DNA of 64,000 bases from CAVPDG01 sp963702535 (GTDB taxonomy: Bacteria; Chloroflexota; Anaerolineae; Anaerolineales; UBA4823), in the NCBI GenBank assembly GCA_963702535.1, contig CAVPDG010000010.1, positions 310,001 to 374,000 of the forward strand. The letters are read 5' to 3'. Both the position numbers and the translations under genes were made by a program. Below are positions 27,244-38,197 of the stretch, piece after piece. How positions within the stretch are numbered: the first letter of the stretch is position 1; each line of letters begins with the position of its first letter. The notes below the pieces were generated by a model. It worked only from the letters and a program-made list of their open reading frames with translations, searched no databases and had not been told where the DNA came from.

Positions 27244-28226
27244 CTATCGCCCAGGGTGGTTTGATTCTGCCCTATAACGCTTCACAATCTGGTCAGCATA
27301 GTCCAGCATGCTCTTGCGCAGCGCCAGCGGCGCCAGCACTTCCACGCCGCCGCCGCAATCCAGCAGACGGTCGCGCGCAGCATGCAGGCTCTCAAAGGAG
27401 AGCTCCACCCTGTGCCAGCCATCCGCATTCTGGAACAGGGCTCTCAGCAGTCATGCGCCCCGCAAAATAGACGGGCAACCAGGGGACAAAGCCGGGCGCG
27501 ACTCGTATCGTGACCGGATAAGCAGAACGACCTGCCTCCTGCCGGGCGCACCAATCTTGCCAGAAAGCACGCAGGTCGAATTCGACCGGTCGCTGGCTGG
27601 CTTCGTCTGTGATGACAGCAGCCAATAAATCCGAGATCCGGTAAACACGCACCTGCCCCGCGCTGCCACACACCAGGTGCCAGGCACCCGCCTTGGCTAC
27701 CAGCCCATACGGGTCAACCAGCAAATCAACGGTGACAAGATAATGAGGACGATAGCTTAACGCCAGCTTACGATCCTGCCAGACAGCCTGGTATATCACC
27801 TGAAGATGCGGAGTAGTTGGTTCCCCTTGCTGCCACACGGCGAAGTCCAGGTATAACCTCTGGCGGGCAGCGTACCTCCTCCTGGCGCTGCGCGTCCGGT
27901 AAGGAAGCTGCCAGCTTACGCAAAGCCAGCCCCAGCTCCTGGCTTACACCCAGCTCTGCCAGCGGCGCAGGGATACTGAGCATGAAGAGGGCGCGCACCT
28001 CTCCGGGCGACAAGCCGGTCAGGCTGGTGCGATAGGTATCCACCAGTGAAAACCCGCCTTCGGGTCCCGATTCGCCATAGACCGGGATGCCCGCTGTGCT
28101 GAGCGCCTGGATATCGCGGTAGATGGTCCGCTCAGACACACCCAACTCGCGCGCCAACGAGCGGGCGGTCATCTTTTGCCTGGATTGAAGCAGCATAATC
28201 AGAGAGAGCAAGCGGTCTGCGCGCAT
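27244..28226 (-). CDS. HTH-WYL (YafY-type) transcriptional regulator, two frameshifts
   Basis: About 327 residues across three frames. N-terminal winged HTH: RADRLLSLIMLLQSRQKMTA, LARELGVSERTIYRDIQAL, then PEGGFSLVDTYR. The middle frame (after a shift near 27845) has YLDFAVWQQGEPTTP and the WYL-domain core VDPYGLVAKAGAWHLVC. The last frame (shift near 27440) has WHRVELSFESLHAARDRLLD and ends YADQIVKRYRAES before a TAG at 27244. WYL regulators sense small or nucleotide ligands. It diverges from a GyrI-like gene, with an 8-bp palindrome between them, so it probably controls that gene and itself. Confidence 0.85.
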
Positions 28227-28269
28227 AAGGGCTTGGGTTCCTGGATTTCATCCAATCCTACCATGAAAT

Positions 28270-28288
28270 CCTGACATTAGATGTCAGG
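28270..28288. promoter_or_regulatory. Palindromic operator between WYL regulator and GyrI-like gene
   Basis: CCTGACAT-TAG-ATGTCAGG, a perfect 8-bp inverted repeat with a 3-base centre. It lies 44 bases before the regulator's start and just upstream of TATGAT (28298-28303), which may be the -10 of the rightward gene. YafY/WYL regulators typically use TGACA-type palindromes. Confidence 0.6.
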
Positions 28289-28404
28289 GATTAAAGTTAT
28301 GATTGTGGTGACGCTCAACGAGGCGAGCGTGCAACCTGAAACCAGTCACCCGGTCTCTCCAGGAGGGCGAGGGATGCGGGACCCGGTCATACAAGGAGAA
28401 AATT

Positions 28405-28903
28405 ATGACAAATGCGAATGTACGCCTGACACGTCTTGAGAACATGCGGGTCGCCAGCCTGCACGGCTTCGGCACAGAGCCGGAGCTCCAGGCATGGGAA
28501 AAGCTGGTAAATTTTGCCGGCGCAAGGGGGTACCTGAAAGACCTGGCACACCACCGCATCTTCGGCTTTAACAACCCCGACCCAACGCCCGGCAGCCCGA
28601 ATTACGGCTACGAGCTATGGATCACCGTCGAGTCCGGAGGTTTCTGCGATCGGAGAGGTGGAGATCAAAGAGTTCCAGGGAGGGCTATACGCGGTGGCAA
28701 GGTGCGAGGCAAGCGGTGATCCCTACACGGTCATCCCGGCTGCCTGGCAACAACTGGTTGCCTGGCGGGAGCAGAGCGCCTACCAGCCAGGCAGCCAGCA
28801 ATGGCTGGAAGAGCACCTGCCGGCGGAAGGCAAGGGATTGGTTACAACGGCTGGAGGCGCCTGGGTGCTGGATCTTTACCTGCCGTTGGCTGAGCAAAAA
28901 TAG
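28405..28903 (+). CDS. GyrI-like small-molecule-binding protein, one frameshift
   Basis: About 166 residues. It reads as a stand-alone GyrI/AraC effector-binding domain: VRLTRLENMRVASLHGFG at the start, FGFNNPDPTPGSPNYGYELW in the middle, then after a break near 28645 EVEIKEFQGGLYAVARCEAS and WQQLVAWREQSAYQP. Such domains bind hydrophobic or cationic compounds. The ATG at 28405 follows AAGGAG. Divergently paired with the WYL regulator and followed by a strong terminator, so this is a self-contained sensing unit. Confidence 0.8.
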
Positions 28904-28920
28904 CGCTTGGAGAGATCAAC

Positions 28921-28963
28921 AAAAACAGAGCAGGGTCAGCGGCGCTGACCCTGCTCTGTTTTT
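28921..28963. terminator. Bidirectional rho-independent terminator
   Basis: A perfect 20-bp stem (28921-28940 against 28944-28963) with a 3-base loop and A5/T5 ends. It separates the GyrI-like gene from the convergent membrane protein gene. Confidence 0.92.
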
Positions 28964-28979
28964 ATTACGAATTCATGCA

Positions 28980-29420
28980 CTAGGCTCTTCTCGCCAGGCT
29001 ATTCAGCACCCATAAGAAGAAGATCGCGGCAACAATATGGAAAAAGATCAGAATGGCAAAACTGGATGCCGAGGCGCCCGGGAATGGGAAGGCAGCCGGA
29101 TTCGCCATGCCCGCCAGGTCGGGCAGAAGGGTGACGAAGAAGCCAATCACGGCAATGATGTTGAAGGTGCGCAGCGGATTGCTTGCCAGGCGGTTGACCA
29201 GAGCAAAGATGCCCACACCGACCAGGCAGAAAAGGACGGTGAAGAAAGCAATCGAGCCATAACTGAAGGGAGGAAACAGCGGGTTGAGCGGCACGAACAA
29301 CCCCACCAACAGGCGGGCGAGTAACGTGGCAACCAGAGCAGCCGCAGTGGCTGCCAGGCCGATCAGCAAAAGCTGCTTACCGGGCAATCTATGAGATGAA
29401 GGAGAAGTTTCTGCAGGCAT
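28980..29420 (-). CDS. Four-helix membrane protein, DUF6069-like
   Basis: 146 residues from the ATG at 29420 (GAGGA upstream); a longer frame from 29492 adds a non-membrane-like cysteine-containing start and is less likely. Four hydrophobic segments are clear: LLLIGLAATAAALVATLLAR, SIAFFTVLFCLVGVGIFAL, FNIIAVIGFFVTLLPDLAG and FAILIFFHIVAAIFFLWVL. The NPLRTFNIIAVIGFF plus LLPDLAG arrangement matches DUF6069 proteins as I remember them. No function is known. Confidence 0.6.
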   Translation of the reverse strand: MPAETSPSSHRLPGKQLLLIGLAATAAALVATLLARLLVGLFVPLNPLFPPFSYGSIAFFTVLFCLVGVGIFALVNRLASNPLRTFNIIAVIGFFVTLLPDLAGMANPAAFPFPGASASSFAILIFFHIVAAIFFLWVLNSLARRA

Positions 29421-29669
29421 CAGGCTGTCCTCATAAAGTGGATTTTCATCGCCTCTATGGCAGGCATAGCAGCGAGGCCGGTATTTTATCACGCCGCGCT
29501 GGGGCTTAATCCAAGTTATATTACAAAATTGTTAAGGAGAGTCCGCAATAAGAGGGGGTAAAAATGCGTTAAACTTGATAGCAATTGTTTATGATGATTT
29601 TCATTATTCTGCTTTTTGCATTGCAATCCGAGAGGGGGATATCCCCCTCCATGAACGGAAGAACCAGAG

Positions 29670-31752
29670 ATGAAACGGCAGAGACTGGTCGATTTTAGAA
29701 AAAAAGCTTCCAAGCCGATCGAAGTGGTTTTTTGGATCGGCATCCTGGGGGTTACGATCCTGGGCTGGTTCTTGCCGATGTCTCGGGCGGAACAGTACAC
29801 CTTCTTCGCCCTGGCGCTGGGGGCATGCCTGTTCGTGCTTGTGCTGTACCACTGGATCATGCCGCGTTACGGCGCCAATGATTGGGCAAACTATTTGCTG
29901 ATCGTGGGGGCGATCTTCTTCATCGCCGCAGCATCCTACCTGCTCAAGCCCTATAACATCCATATCGAGATCCTGTACATCGGCGTGATCGCCGGGATGG
30001 GCATGCTGGCTGGCAAGGAGGTGTCCAACCGGGCAGCCTTGCTCTCCGCCATCGCCCTGGCTACCGTCACCATCCTGGGGGAGACGCTGACGCCAGTTGC
30101 ACTGATCACACTCGGGCTGCAGGTGCTGGTGATCCTGCTGGTGGGCTACCTGGTGAGCACCCTGGCAGACGTTTTGCACAAGCAGATCACCTTCTCAGAC
30201 CGGCAGAACCGCGACCTGAAGCTGCTGTTGAAGACGGGAAACTTCGCTTCCCACTCGGATGAGCTGCGGCGGACGCTTTCCAGCATCTCCGAGCTGGTGG
30301 TGAAGGAGCTGCCTGCCACGTCCTGCCGCATCACCCTGCTGAACCAGGCGGGGGATTCCCTGGAGACTTACGGCGCTTACCCGCACAACTCGCTCAAAGG
30401 CTGGAAACCGGGGATTGGAACGGTGCACGCTTTGAGCAGCCTGCCCTTGCACCAGGCAGCCCTGCAGAGCGGCAAGAACCTGGTGCTGACAGAGATCACG
30501 CCCGCCCATAACCAGGAGGTTGAAGCGTGCTTCTTCCAGGCGGTGCGCACGGTCTGCTTTGTGCCCCTGATCGCCAAAGGGAAAAGGCTGGGACTGCTGT
30601 CTATCGGCGAGATGCGCAGCTGGGGACGTGAACCTTTCAACCAGGAGAAGCTCAACCTGCTGCAGACTCTGGCATCGCAGGTTTCAGGTCTGGTCTACAA
30701 CACGCAGCTCTACCAGGCTTCGCAGCGGCAAGCGGAGCGCCTGCAGGTGCTGAACCAGGTTGCCAGGGCAATCGGCTCGACGCTGGAGCTTGACGAGCTG
30801 CTGGAATCGCTGTACGGCGAGCTGCAGACGGTCATCCCCTCGGACACCTACTACGTCTCGTTGTATGACCCGGTAGAAGACCTGCTGGACGTGCGCGTGC
30901 TGATTGACAATGGCGAGCGCTTCGCTCCGATGAAGTTCCCGGCACGCAGAGGGCTGGGCAAGTGGTGATCGCCAACAAGCAGCCCCTGCTGATCCGGCAC
31001 ATGTCCAATGAGATGGGCAGGCTGCCGGCGCCGCCGTTGCAGATCGGGACAGGAGCGCATGTCGGAATCCTGGCTGGGCGTGCCGATCCTGCTGGGGGAG
31101 GAGCTACTCGGGCTTGCTGGCGCTTGCCAGCTACACGCCGAACGCCTTCGACGAGGACGACGCGGCCATACTGAGCAATGTGGCGGGGCAAGCAGCCCTG
31201 GCGATCGACAACGCCCGCCACCACGCCGAGGTGGAGGAGCAAGCACGGCGGGACTCGCTAACCGGGGCGTACAACCACGGCTACCTGCTGCGGCGCCTGG
31301 AGGAGGAGGTGGAGCTGGCAAGACCAAACCAGACGCCGGTCTCGCTGATCATGATGGATATCGACTATTTCAAGCAGTACAACGACACCTACGGGCATGT
31401 GGTGGGCGATGAAGTGCTGTGCCTGCTGGTACAGGCGATCCAATTGCACATCAAGAAGACGGACGTGGTTGGCAGGTGGGGCGGGGAGGAATTTGCCGTG
31501 GCGCTGCCAGGCACCTCCAGCCGGCAGGCGCTCATGGTCGCCGAGCGCATCCGGGGCACGCTGGCGAGCATGGCGCTGAGCGACCGGGATGGCAACCCCA
31601 TTCCCAAGCCGACGGTCAGCCAGGGGATTGCCACCTTCCCACAGGACGTGAACAGCGCACCCGAGCTGGTGGACGTGGCAGACCAGGCGCTGTACGTCGC
31701 CAAGCAGCGCGGCCGCGACCAGATCATGGTGGCGGTGAAACCCCTCTCCTGA
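29670..31752 (+). CDS. Membrane GAF-GAF-GGDEF diguanylate cyclase, several frameshifts
   Basis: About 690 residues if joined. Five to six membrane helices (roughly residues 18-150), then a GAF domain (LSSISELVVKELPATSCRIT, VCFVPLIAKGKRLGLLSIGE), a second GAF domain (VLNQVARAIGSTLELDELLE) broken at about 30960, 31050 and 31110, and a C-terminal GGDEF domain (DSLTGAYNHGYLLRRLE, MDIDYFKQYNDTYGH, RWGGEEFAVALPG). The GGEEF loop and metal Asp are intact, so c-di-GMP synthesis is expected if the protein is whole. The inhibitory RxxD site is KKTD, with Lys for Arg, so product inhibition may be weak. It stands alone. Confidence 0.85.
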
Positions 31753-31789
31753 TGGATCGAGCGGGGCGTTCCAACTCAATTTCGCAATT

Positions 31790-34700
31790 CTATTCCAAAT
31801 CCGAGAGGACCTGGTTCTGCAGGTCCCACATGTGCCGGTAGAGACCCGCCGCGGAAAGCAGGGCGGCGTGCGAGCCGCGCTCGACCAGGCGGCCGCGCTC
31901 CAGCACCAGGATCTCGCGGGCTGAACTCCAGCCCGACCAGGCGGTGGGTCAGGAGCAGGGTGGCGCGACCGGCAAGCGGCTCCCGGATTGACTCCAGCAC
32001 CTGGCGTTCCAGCAGGGTATCCAGGTTGGCGGTGGCTTCGTCCAGCACGAGCAGGGGGGCGTCGCGCAGCAAGGCGCGGGCGATCGCCAGGCGCTGGCGC
32101 TCGCCTGCGCTCAGGCGCACACCCTGCTCGCCGATCCAGGTATCGTAGCCCTGCGGCAGGGAGGCGATGAAGTCGTGGATGCAGGCGCGGCGGGCAGCCC
32201 GCTCTATTTCTCCGGGAGCGGCGTCCGGGCGGGCGAGGAGCAGGTTCTCGCGCACGCTGGCGCTGAAGAGGTAGGTGTTTTGCGAGACGACGCTCACCTG
32301 GCGGCGCACGTCTTCCTGAGGAGCAAAGGCGCAGCTCCTGCCCGCAGAGCAGGATGTGACCGGCGCGGTAATCCCAAAAGCGCAGGAGCAGCCCGACCAG
32401 GGTGGACTTTGCCCGCCCCGGAGGGACCGACGATTGCCACGACCTCGCCCGGCGCCAGGCTGAAATCCAGATCCACGAGCGCGTCACCCGCATCCGGCTC
32501 AGCAGCCAGCGGCGGCGGGAGAGGATCGCCGGAGGAGAGCTGCCAGGCGGCAGGGTAGCGGAAGGATAAAGCCTGCACGGCGAGCAGCGGGTGCGGCGAC
32601 CCTGACCGCGCCGGGGCAGGGACGACCAGCGGCTGAGGGTCGGGCGGGTCGGCGACCTCGGGCGAGGCGTCGACGATCTCCACCAGGCGGCGGGCGGACT
32701 GCAGGCTGCCCTCCAGCTGCTGGGCAGCCAAAGGCAAGGGGGCGATGGCTTCGAAGCTGGTGAGGGCGACCAGGGCGAGCACCGCCAGGTAAACGCCGGG
32801 CAGGCTACCGGCGCCGACCAGCGGAATGGCTAAGAAAAGCACCACCCACAAGGAGGCATTGGCGAAAAAGCCGAGCAGGGCGTTCTGCAGGGCGTTGAGG
32901 GACGCCAGGCGGCGCTGCGCCTGCGCCAGGGCGAGCCCCGCGGCGTCCAGGCGGGCAAGCTGGCGGTCCTGCCCCCCGGCGGCGAGCAGGTCGGGCATGC
33001 CCTGGATGGAGTCGACCAGGGCGGCGTCCAGGGCGGCGCGCTGGATGACCTGCTGACGCCCAGGGGCAGCGGAAAGGCGGCGCACAAGCAGCGGCAGGAG
33101 TACCCCGGCAATGCCCTGGAGCAGGAGCAAGCCCAGCGCCAGGCGGGGATCAAAGCGCCAGAGGTATAGCGCCGTCAGCAGGGCGATGCCCACCGCCACG
33201 AGGGGCGGGTAGAGCACGCGCACGTAAAAGCTCTCCAGCGCGGCGATGTCCTGCTGCATGCGGGCGAGCAGGTCGCCGCTGCGGTAGCGCAAGAGGCGGG
33301 CGGGGGCGAGCGGCTCGAGGGCGGCATAGAACCACACGCGTAGCTGCGCCAGCAGGCGGAAGGTCGCCTGGTGCGAGACGAGGCGCTCCAGGTAGCGGAA
33401 GATGCCGCGCGAGATGCCAAAGAAGCGCACGAGGACGATGGCGACCTGCAGCTCGGCGATCGAAGGGTGCAGGGCGGCGGCGGAGATGACGTAAGCCGAG
33501 GCGCCCATCAAGCCCATGCCGCTGAGCACGGTCGCCAGCCCGATGAGGGCGGAGAGGGCGATCCAGCCCTTGATGGGCGCGGCGAGGGAGAGCAGGCGCA
33601 GAAAGGGACCCTGCGGCGGGGCAGGCGAGCAGGGGGCGGCGCAAGGGGGGCGGCGGGTTCCTGCAGGGTGAGGGGGCGAGGCGGGCGCTCGCGGGCAGGC
33701 GGCTGCCTGGGCTGCTGCGTGAGCGGAGGCGCTTGCCCAGGCGCCCAACATGCGGCGGTATAAGCCGGGCGCTTGCGCCAGCTCAGCATGCCCCCCCTGC
33801 TGGATTACGCGACCGCCATCGAGGACGAGGATGCGGTCGAGGCGGCTGAGGGTGCTCAGGCGGTGGGCGGCGACCAGGGCGGTGCGCCCCACCAGGAGGC
33901 GCTCCAGGGATGCGGATACCTGCGCTTCGGTGGCGGGGTCCAGGTTGGCGGTGGCTTCGTCGAGCAGGAGCAGGGGGGCGTCCTGCAGGAAGGCGCGCGC
34001 CAGGGCGAGGCGCTGCGCCTGCCCGCCGCTGAGGCGGGCGCCGCCCTCGCCGATGGGGGTATCGTAACCCAGCGGCAGGCGGCGGATGAACTCATCGGCG
34101 TGGGCCAGGGCGGCGGCGCGCCGGACATCTTCCATGCCGGCGTCCGGGCGCGCCAGGCGTAAGTTGGCGAGCAGGGTGTCGTTGAACAGGTAGGGCTTCT
34201 GCGGCACCCAGGCGAGGCGAGAAGCGGCATCCGGCGGGATGAGGGCGGCAAGGGGCACGCCGTCCAAACGGATCTCGCCGGATTGCGGGGCGATGAAGCC
34301 GAGCAGCAGGCTGAGCACGGTGCTCTTGCCGGCGCCGCTGGGACCGACCAGGGCGACCTTCTCGCCGGGGGCGACGGTAAAGCTGAGGCGGTCGAGGGCG
34401 AGGCGCCCATCCGGGTAGGTATAAGAGACGTCGGCGAACTGGATGGCGGGAGGCAGGGTTGCGGCGGGTATGGATACCCCGGTCGAGAACAACCGGGACC
34501 CTGCCCGCCCTACAACTTGCTCATTCGCGGGTGGAGCAGCGGGAGGAGGGGCATAACAGGCGGTGAGGCAGGTGCGGCGGGAGACGATGTTCCGGAAGGG
34601 GTTAGCGCCCCGCCAAGAGTAGAAGGCGGGGTTGACAGCTGCTCCAGGACGGCGAAGATCTGGTTCGCGGCAGCGACGCCCGCCATGCCGGCGTGGAAGC

Positions 34701-35651
34701 GCGTCCCGAGCAGGCGCAGGGGCAGGTAGAACTCGGGGGCAAGCAGCAGGACGAGGAACGCCTGCTCGAAGGACAGGCGCCCGTAGAGCAGGCGCAAGCC
34801 GATCTCGACGGCGACGACGGCGGTGCTGAGGGTGGCGACCATCTCCAGCGCCAGGGCGGAGAGGAAGGTGATGCGCAGCACGCTCATGGTGGCGAGGCGG
34901 AAGCGCTCGGAGGCGTCGCCGATGACCCTCACCTGCGCCCGGCTGCGGGCGAGCATCTTGAGCGTAGCCAGCCCCTGGAGCACGTCGAGGAAGTAGGCGT
35001 TGAGGCGGGAGAGTGTCGTCCACTGGCGGCGGGTGGCGGCTTGCGCCTGATCGCCGATGAGCACCATGAAAACGGGGATGAGCGGGGCGGTGAGCAGCAG
35101 GATCAGGGCGGAGAGGGGGTCGATGGGGAAGACGAAGAGCAGGAAGACCAGCGGCGCCAGGGCAGCCAGGGCGAGCTGGGGCAGGTACTGGGAGTAATAG
35201 GCGTCCAGGGCTTCGATACCCTGGGAGGCGGCAGCCGCCAGCTCGCCGCGGCGCTCCCCGCCGGCATAGGCGGGACCCAGGTCGAAGAGGCGGCGGAGCA
35301 GGCGAGAGCGCAGGTCGAGCTTGAGGCGGCGGGCGAGCGAGGCGGCGGAAAGGTCGCCGCCCCAGACGAGGAAGAGCGCGCAGGAGAGATGAGGGCGAGC
35401 AGGAAAGCCAGGGGAGCCAGCACCTGATCCAGGGAGGCGCCGCCGAGGAAGACGCGGCTGACCACGAGGCTGGTCTGGAGCGCCTGGAAGACGGTGACGA
35501 CGCCGGCAGCCACGCCGAGCAGGACGGCGCCCGCCAGGAGGAGGAAGGGGCGGCGGGAGCTAAAGGCAGGGCGGACGAGGCGGGGGTCGAGGCTCAGGGG
35601 TGGGGGCAAGAGCGGCGGTCCTTCAGGGCTGAGCGGTGATGGGATAATCAT
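31790..35651 (-). CDS. cydDC: CydDC-type thiol exporter, CydD and CydC in one chain, several frameshifts
   Basis: About 1285 codons. CydD-like half: membrane domain (SLARRLKLDLRSRLLRRLF, LNAYFLDVLQGLATLKML, LAPEFYLPLRLLG), then ATPase with GPSGAGKST, LSGGQAQR and LLLLDEATANLD. A Pro/Ala-rich linker (about 33620-33760) leads without a stop or new start into a CydC-like half: FRYLERLVSHQATFRLLAQL, a second GPSGAGK, LSAGERQR and LLVLDEATANLD, ending before TAG at 31790. Shifts lie near 35385, 34555, 32415, 32320 and 31920. The family exports thiols or haem for cytochrome bd assembly; no cydAB is present here. The start at 35651 is tentative. Confidence 0.75.
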
Positions 35652-35916
35652 ACCAGAAGGGGGAGGGAGTTGAGATTCAGCGAGTCAGCGAAAAGAGGCG
35701 GCAGCGAGGTATTCGTTTGGGAGGGAAAAGCAAGGATTCGAGGGGGTGATTTTTGGTGAGAGGTGAGGCGGCGATTAAGGATTTCGCAAGCGAAAAAAGA
35801 TGTGAGAAATAATAACCCAGTTATGGATTGAGCGGTAATATCGTTTGTACAAGGAACTAGATACAGGCTCTGTCACACAAAGAGCATGATGTACTCCTCG
35901 CCAAGCCTTTCCAAAG

Positions 35917-37287
35917 TCATTTGTTATCAACCCAATGGAGGTAAAATGCTTCCTCCCCATCCATGGCTATTACTTTATCCTCCCGAAGGGAAGCAACCAA
36001 TAAGTAAATGTTTCTCCCGGGTTTACTACCGTCGAATGATATCATTGCCAGCCATTTTCCATCCGGCGAAAGAGCCGCTCCATGAACCATCGATCAGGTA
36101 TTCCCAGGGAATATCCAAGCCGGTAATCTCTCCAGCCGGGTTCCAGACGACTTTACCTGTGTCCGCATCTAAAACCAGCCAGCAGGGCCGGTCCTCCAGC
36201 TTCTCCCTCATCCATTGGGGGCATAAGCTCTTAGGGTTGCCATACCCATAAACCAGCACATTGCGGCCATCCTGCGACCATTGCAAGTTCCGACGGATCG
36301 AGATATCAAAATAATCAGACGATTTAAAAGTAACCGGTAATTTTAGCAGGCCTTTGCCTGGCAAGGTTGTGTAAATATTCAGGTCTTCATCGGCAAAAAG
36401 CAGGCGTTCTCCATCAGGAGAGTATGCCCAATCGATGACCCTAGAAATAATTTCAGGCTGTTCCTTGGTCCTAATGATCCCATCTTTCCCTAATACGATG
36501 TATCCGCCATCTGGATCATCCTCGCTATGTTCGCATCCGATGACGAGGTCACCAGATACCGATGATTTTACAAGCAGACCACAGGAACCTAACCATTGTT
36601 CAGATGTTTGATCCTTTAAATCAACGATGAGAACATGATTGTGTGTAAATTGTGGAACGAAGAATCACATAACGATCGTTTACTCCCCAAATAATCTGAG
36701 ACATTAATAAATCATCAATGTTTGATAGCCAACCATCCTCGTCGTCCCAAACCTGTTCAGGGTTCCTTAAAGTTGATATCAGATATCCATAATTTAGCAT
36801 GATTTTTCCATATCAAATAAGCAATTGAATCGGAGTAAGAAGAAAAATTCAGAGAACCAGAACGATCTGCTCCACTCATATTGTTATCAACGGACTTGAT
36901 GTCGTTCCAGCGGCTAATAATCACCTCTTCCAAGATCATAATATCCATATTTCGATGACATTGGTGAATGGGACGTCCAGGCATATATTTTTGTAAGCGA
37001 AGGAATAATTGAATTGGTGGAATGAATTGTTACTACTTTCGAGGGATTTACGACAAGAGTAAGTACCGGAGTTGGTGACGTAATTGTTGGATAACCAGTG
37101 CTGGAATTATTTACAATTGGTGTTCCTCTGATCTTGGGAACGATTGTATTGACCATCGGAGAAGTTGTTATCTTAGATGAAGGAATTGGGGCTAAGTTTG
37201 GAGCTCTTTCTGTCGAGGTCTATTTTATTAACCTGACAAGAGCAAAGAAAAAACATTAAATACCAGGATGATCACCTTCTTTTTCAT
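35917..37287 (-). CDS. PD40 beta-propeller lipoprotein, multiple frameshifts
   Basis: The ATG at 37287 (GAGAGG upstream) gives MKKKVIILVFNVFSLLL and, one base shifted, CQVNKIDLDRKSS: a lipoprotein signal with the acylated Cys. Thr/Ser-rich sequence follows, then beta-propeller-like stretches in changing frames: GSLNFSSYSDSIAYLIWK with AKLWISDI, then QVWDDEDGWLSNID, SIRRNLQWSQDGRNVLVYGY and the last blade SPDGKWLAMISFDG, ending FYLHWVDNK and TGA at 35917. At least five shifts are needed over about 455 codons. No premature decay is evident between them, so sequencing error and pseudogenisation cannot be told apart. It should be an outer-surface protein. Confidence 0.6.
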
Positions 37288-37397
37288 TCTCTGACCTCTC
37301 GCTGCCAAATCATCGACACCATATTAATCATTTTTATTTGTATCCAATGACGGTAATAACCCGGGGTTTCGCTTTGTAACATAACTACGACTTTCGA

Positions 37398-38130
37398 CTA
37401 TTGGCTAATAGTAGCCTGCGGACTATTTCCTCGTATAAACCGAATATCCGTTCCATTCAAGAGCACTTTCAAAGCCACTTGCGCTTCGAAAGGAAATGCC
37501 ATTCTATACCCTGACCTCTCCGGAAGGGAAAAACCACGATTTTTCCGATACTTGTGTCTGGTGAAACCTCAACTCTTCTTTTGTCGTAATAATCAGTGGA
37601 GGAAGGGAGAAAAGACTCTAACAAGCATGCCTGAGGTTAGGTAAATAAACTGGACGACACATCGGCCATCTCGGCAATCTGACAAATATACAAGCTCAGG
37701 GGCGCCATAACTCGAGATGATTTCAGATAAGGACAAAGTGTTGATCACCAAGACCGACAACAAACGTGAATATGGTATCTCCGTTCGTCATCACGTTATC
37801 ATTCGGCTTCCACCACAGTTGTGGTGCGTTGTAAACTCCCAAGTCAATTCCTTAGTATGTGCCAACGATGGCCAACAACTGGAGGTCTGCAGTAATCGAT
37901 ATCGTCGGCTCTGGATGACAGGATTTGGACGGTTTCTGTGATTGTTGATATTCCTGGGGTTAATTCCCAGGAAGCAAGGGAGGTTGACAAACTGGTTTCT
38001 CTAACCACTCAGTGAGCCAGGCGCTTCGCGGCGATGGTGTTGAGATGTCACTTTTATTGGTAATTACACGGCAAGAGGTGACACCTAACGCAACCAGAAG
38101 GCTGACCAGCAGAATTGAGAGTGAATGCAT
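37398..38130 (-). pseudogene. Lipoprotein gene, heavily frame-broken
   Basis: The ATG at 38130 gives MHSLSILLVSLLVALGVTSC, a clean lipoprotein signal with lipobox GVTSC. It continues to WLEKPVCQPP, and a shifted frame gives CFLGINPGISTITETVQILS, which looks like the repeated C-x-x-P-C-x-x-G-I-x-P-G motif region of a lipoprotein family seen in Anaerolineae. Further stretches such as RRVEVSPDTSIGKIVVFPF and the possible end NGTDIRFIRGNSPQATISQ appear in yet other frames with stops between them. It precedes the beta-propeller lipoprotein, 110 bases apart, so the two were probably an operon. Confidence 0.45.
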
Positions 38131-38197
38131 AGTCGAGCGAAGGATATATATCATGGGTGTGACAATCCTGATAAACGACAATTATGTGACTGGAAGT

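Noticed and set aside
31114..31752. Stand-alone short GGDEF protein
   Set aside because: The upstream GAF part continues directly into it in shifted frames, so it is the C-terminal end of one membrane-bound protein.
37717..37941. Rightward 74-residue open frame in the AT-rich island
   Set aside because: It lies antisense to recognisable lipoprotein coding pieces, has no good ribosome site and no protein-like features.
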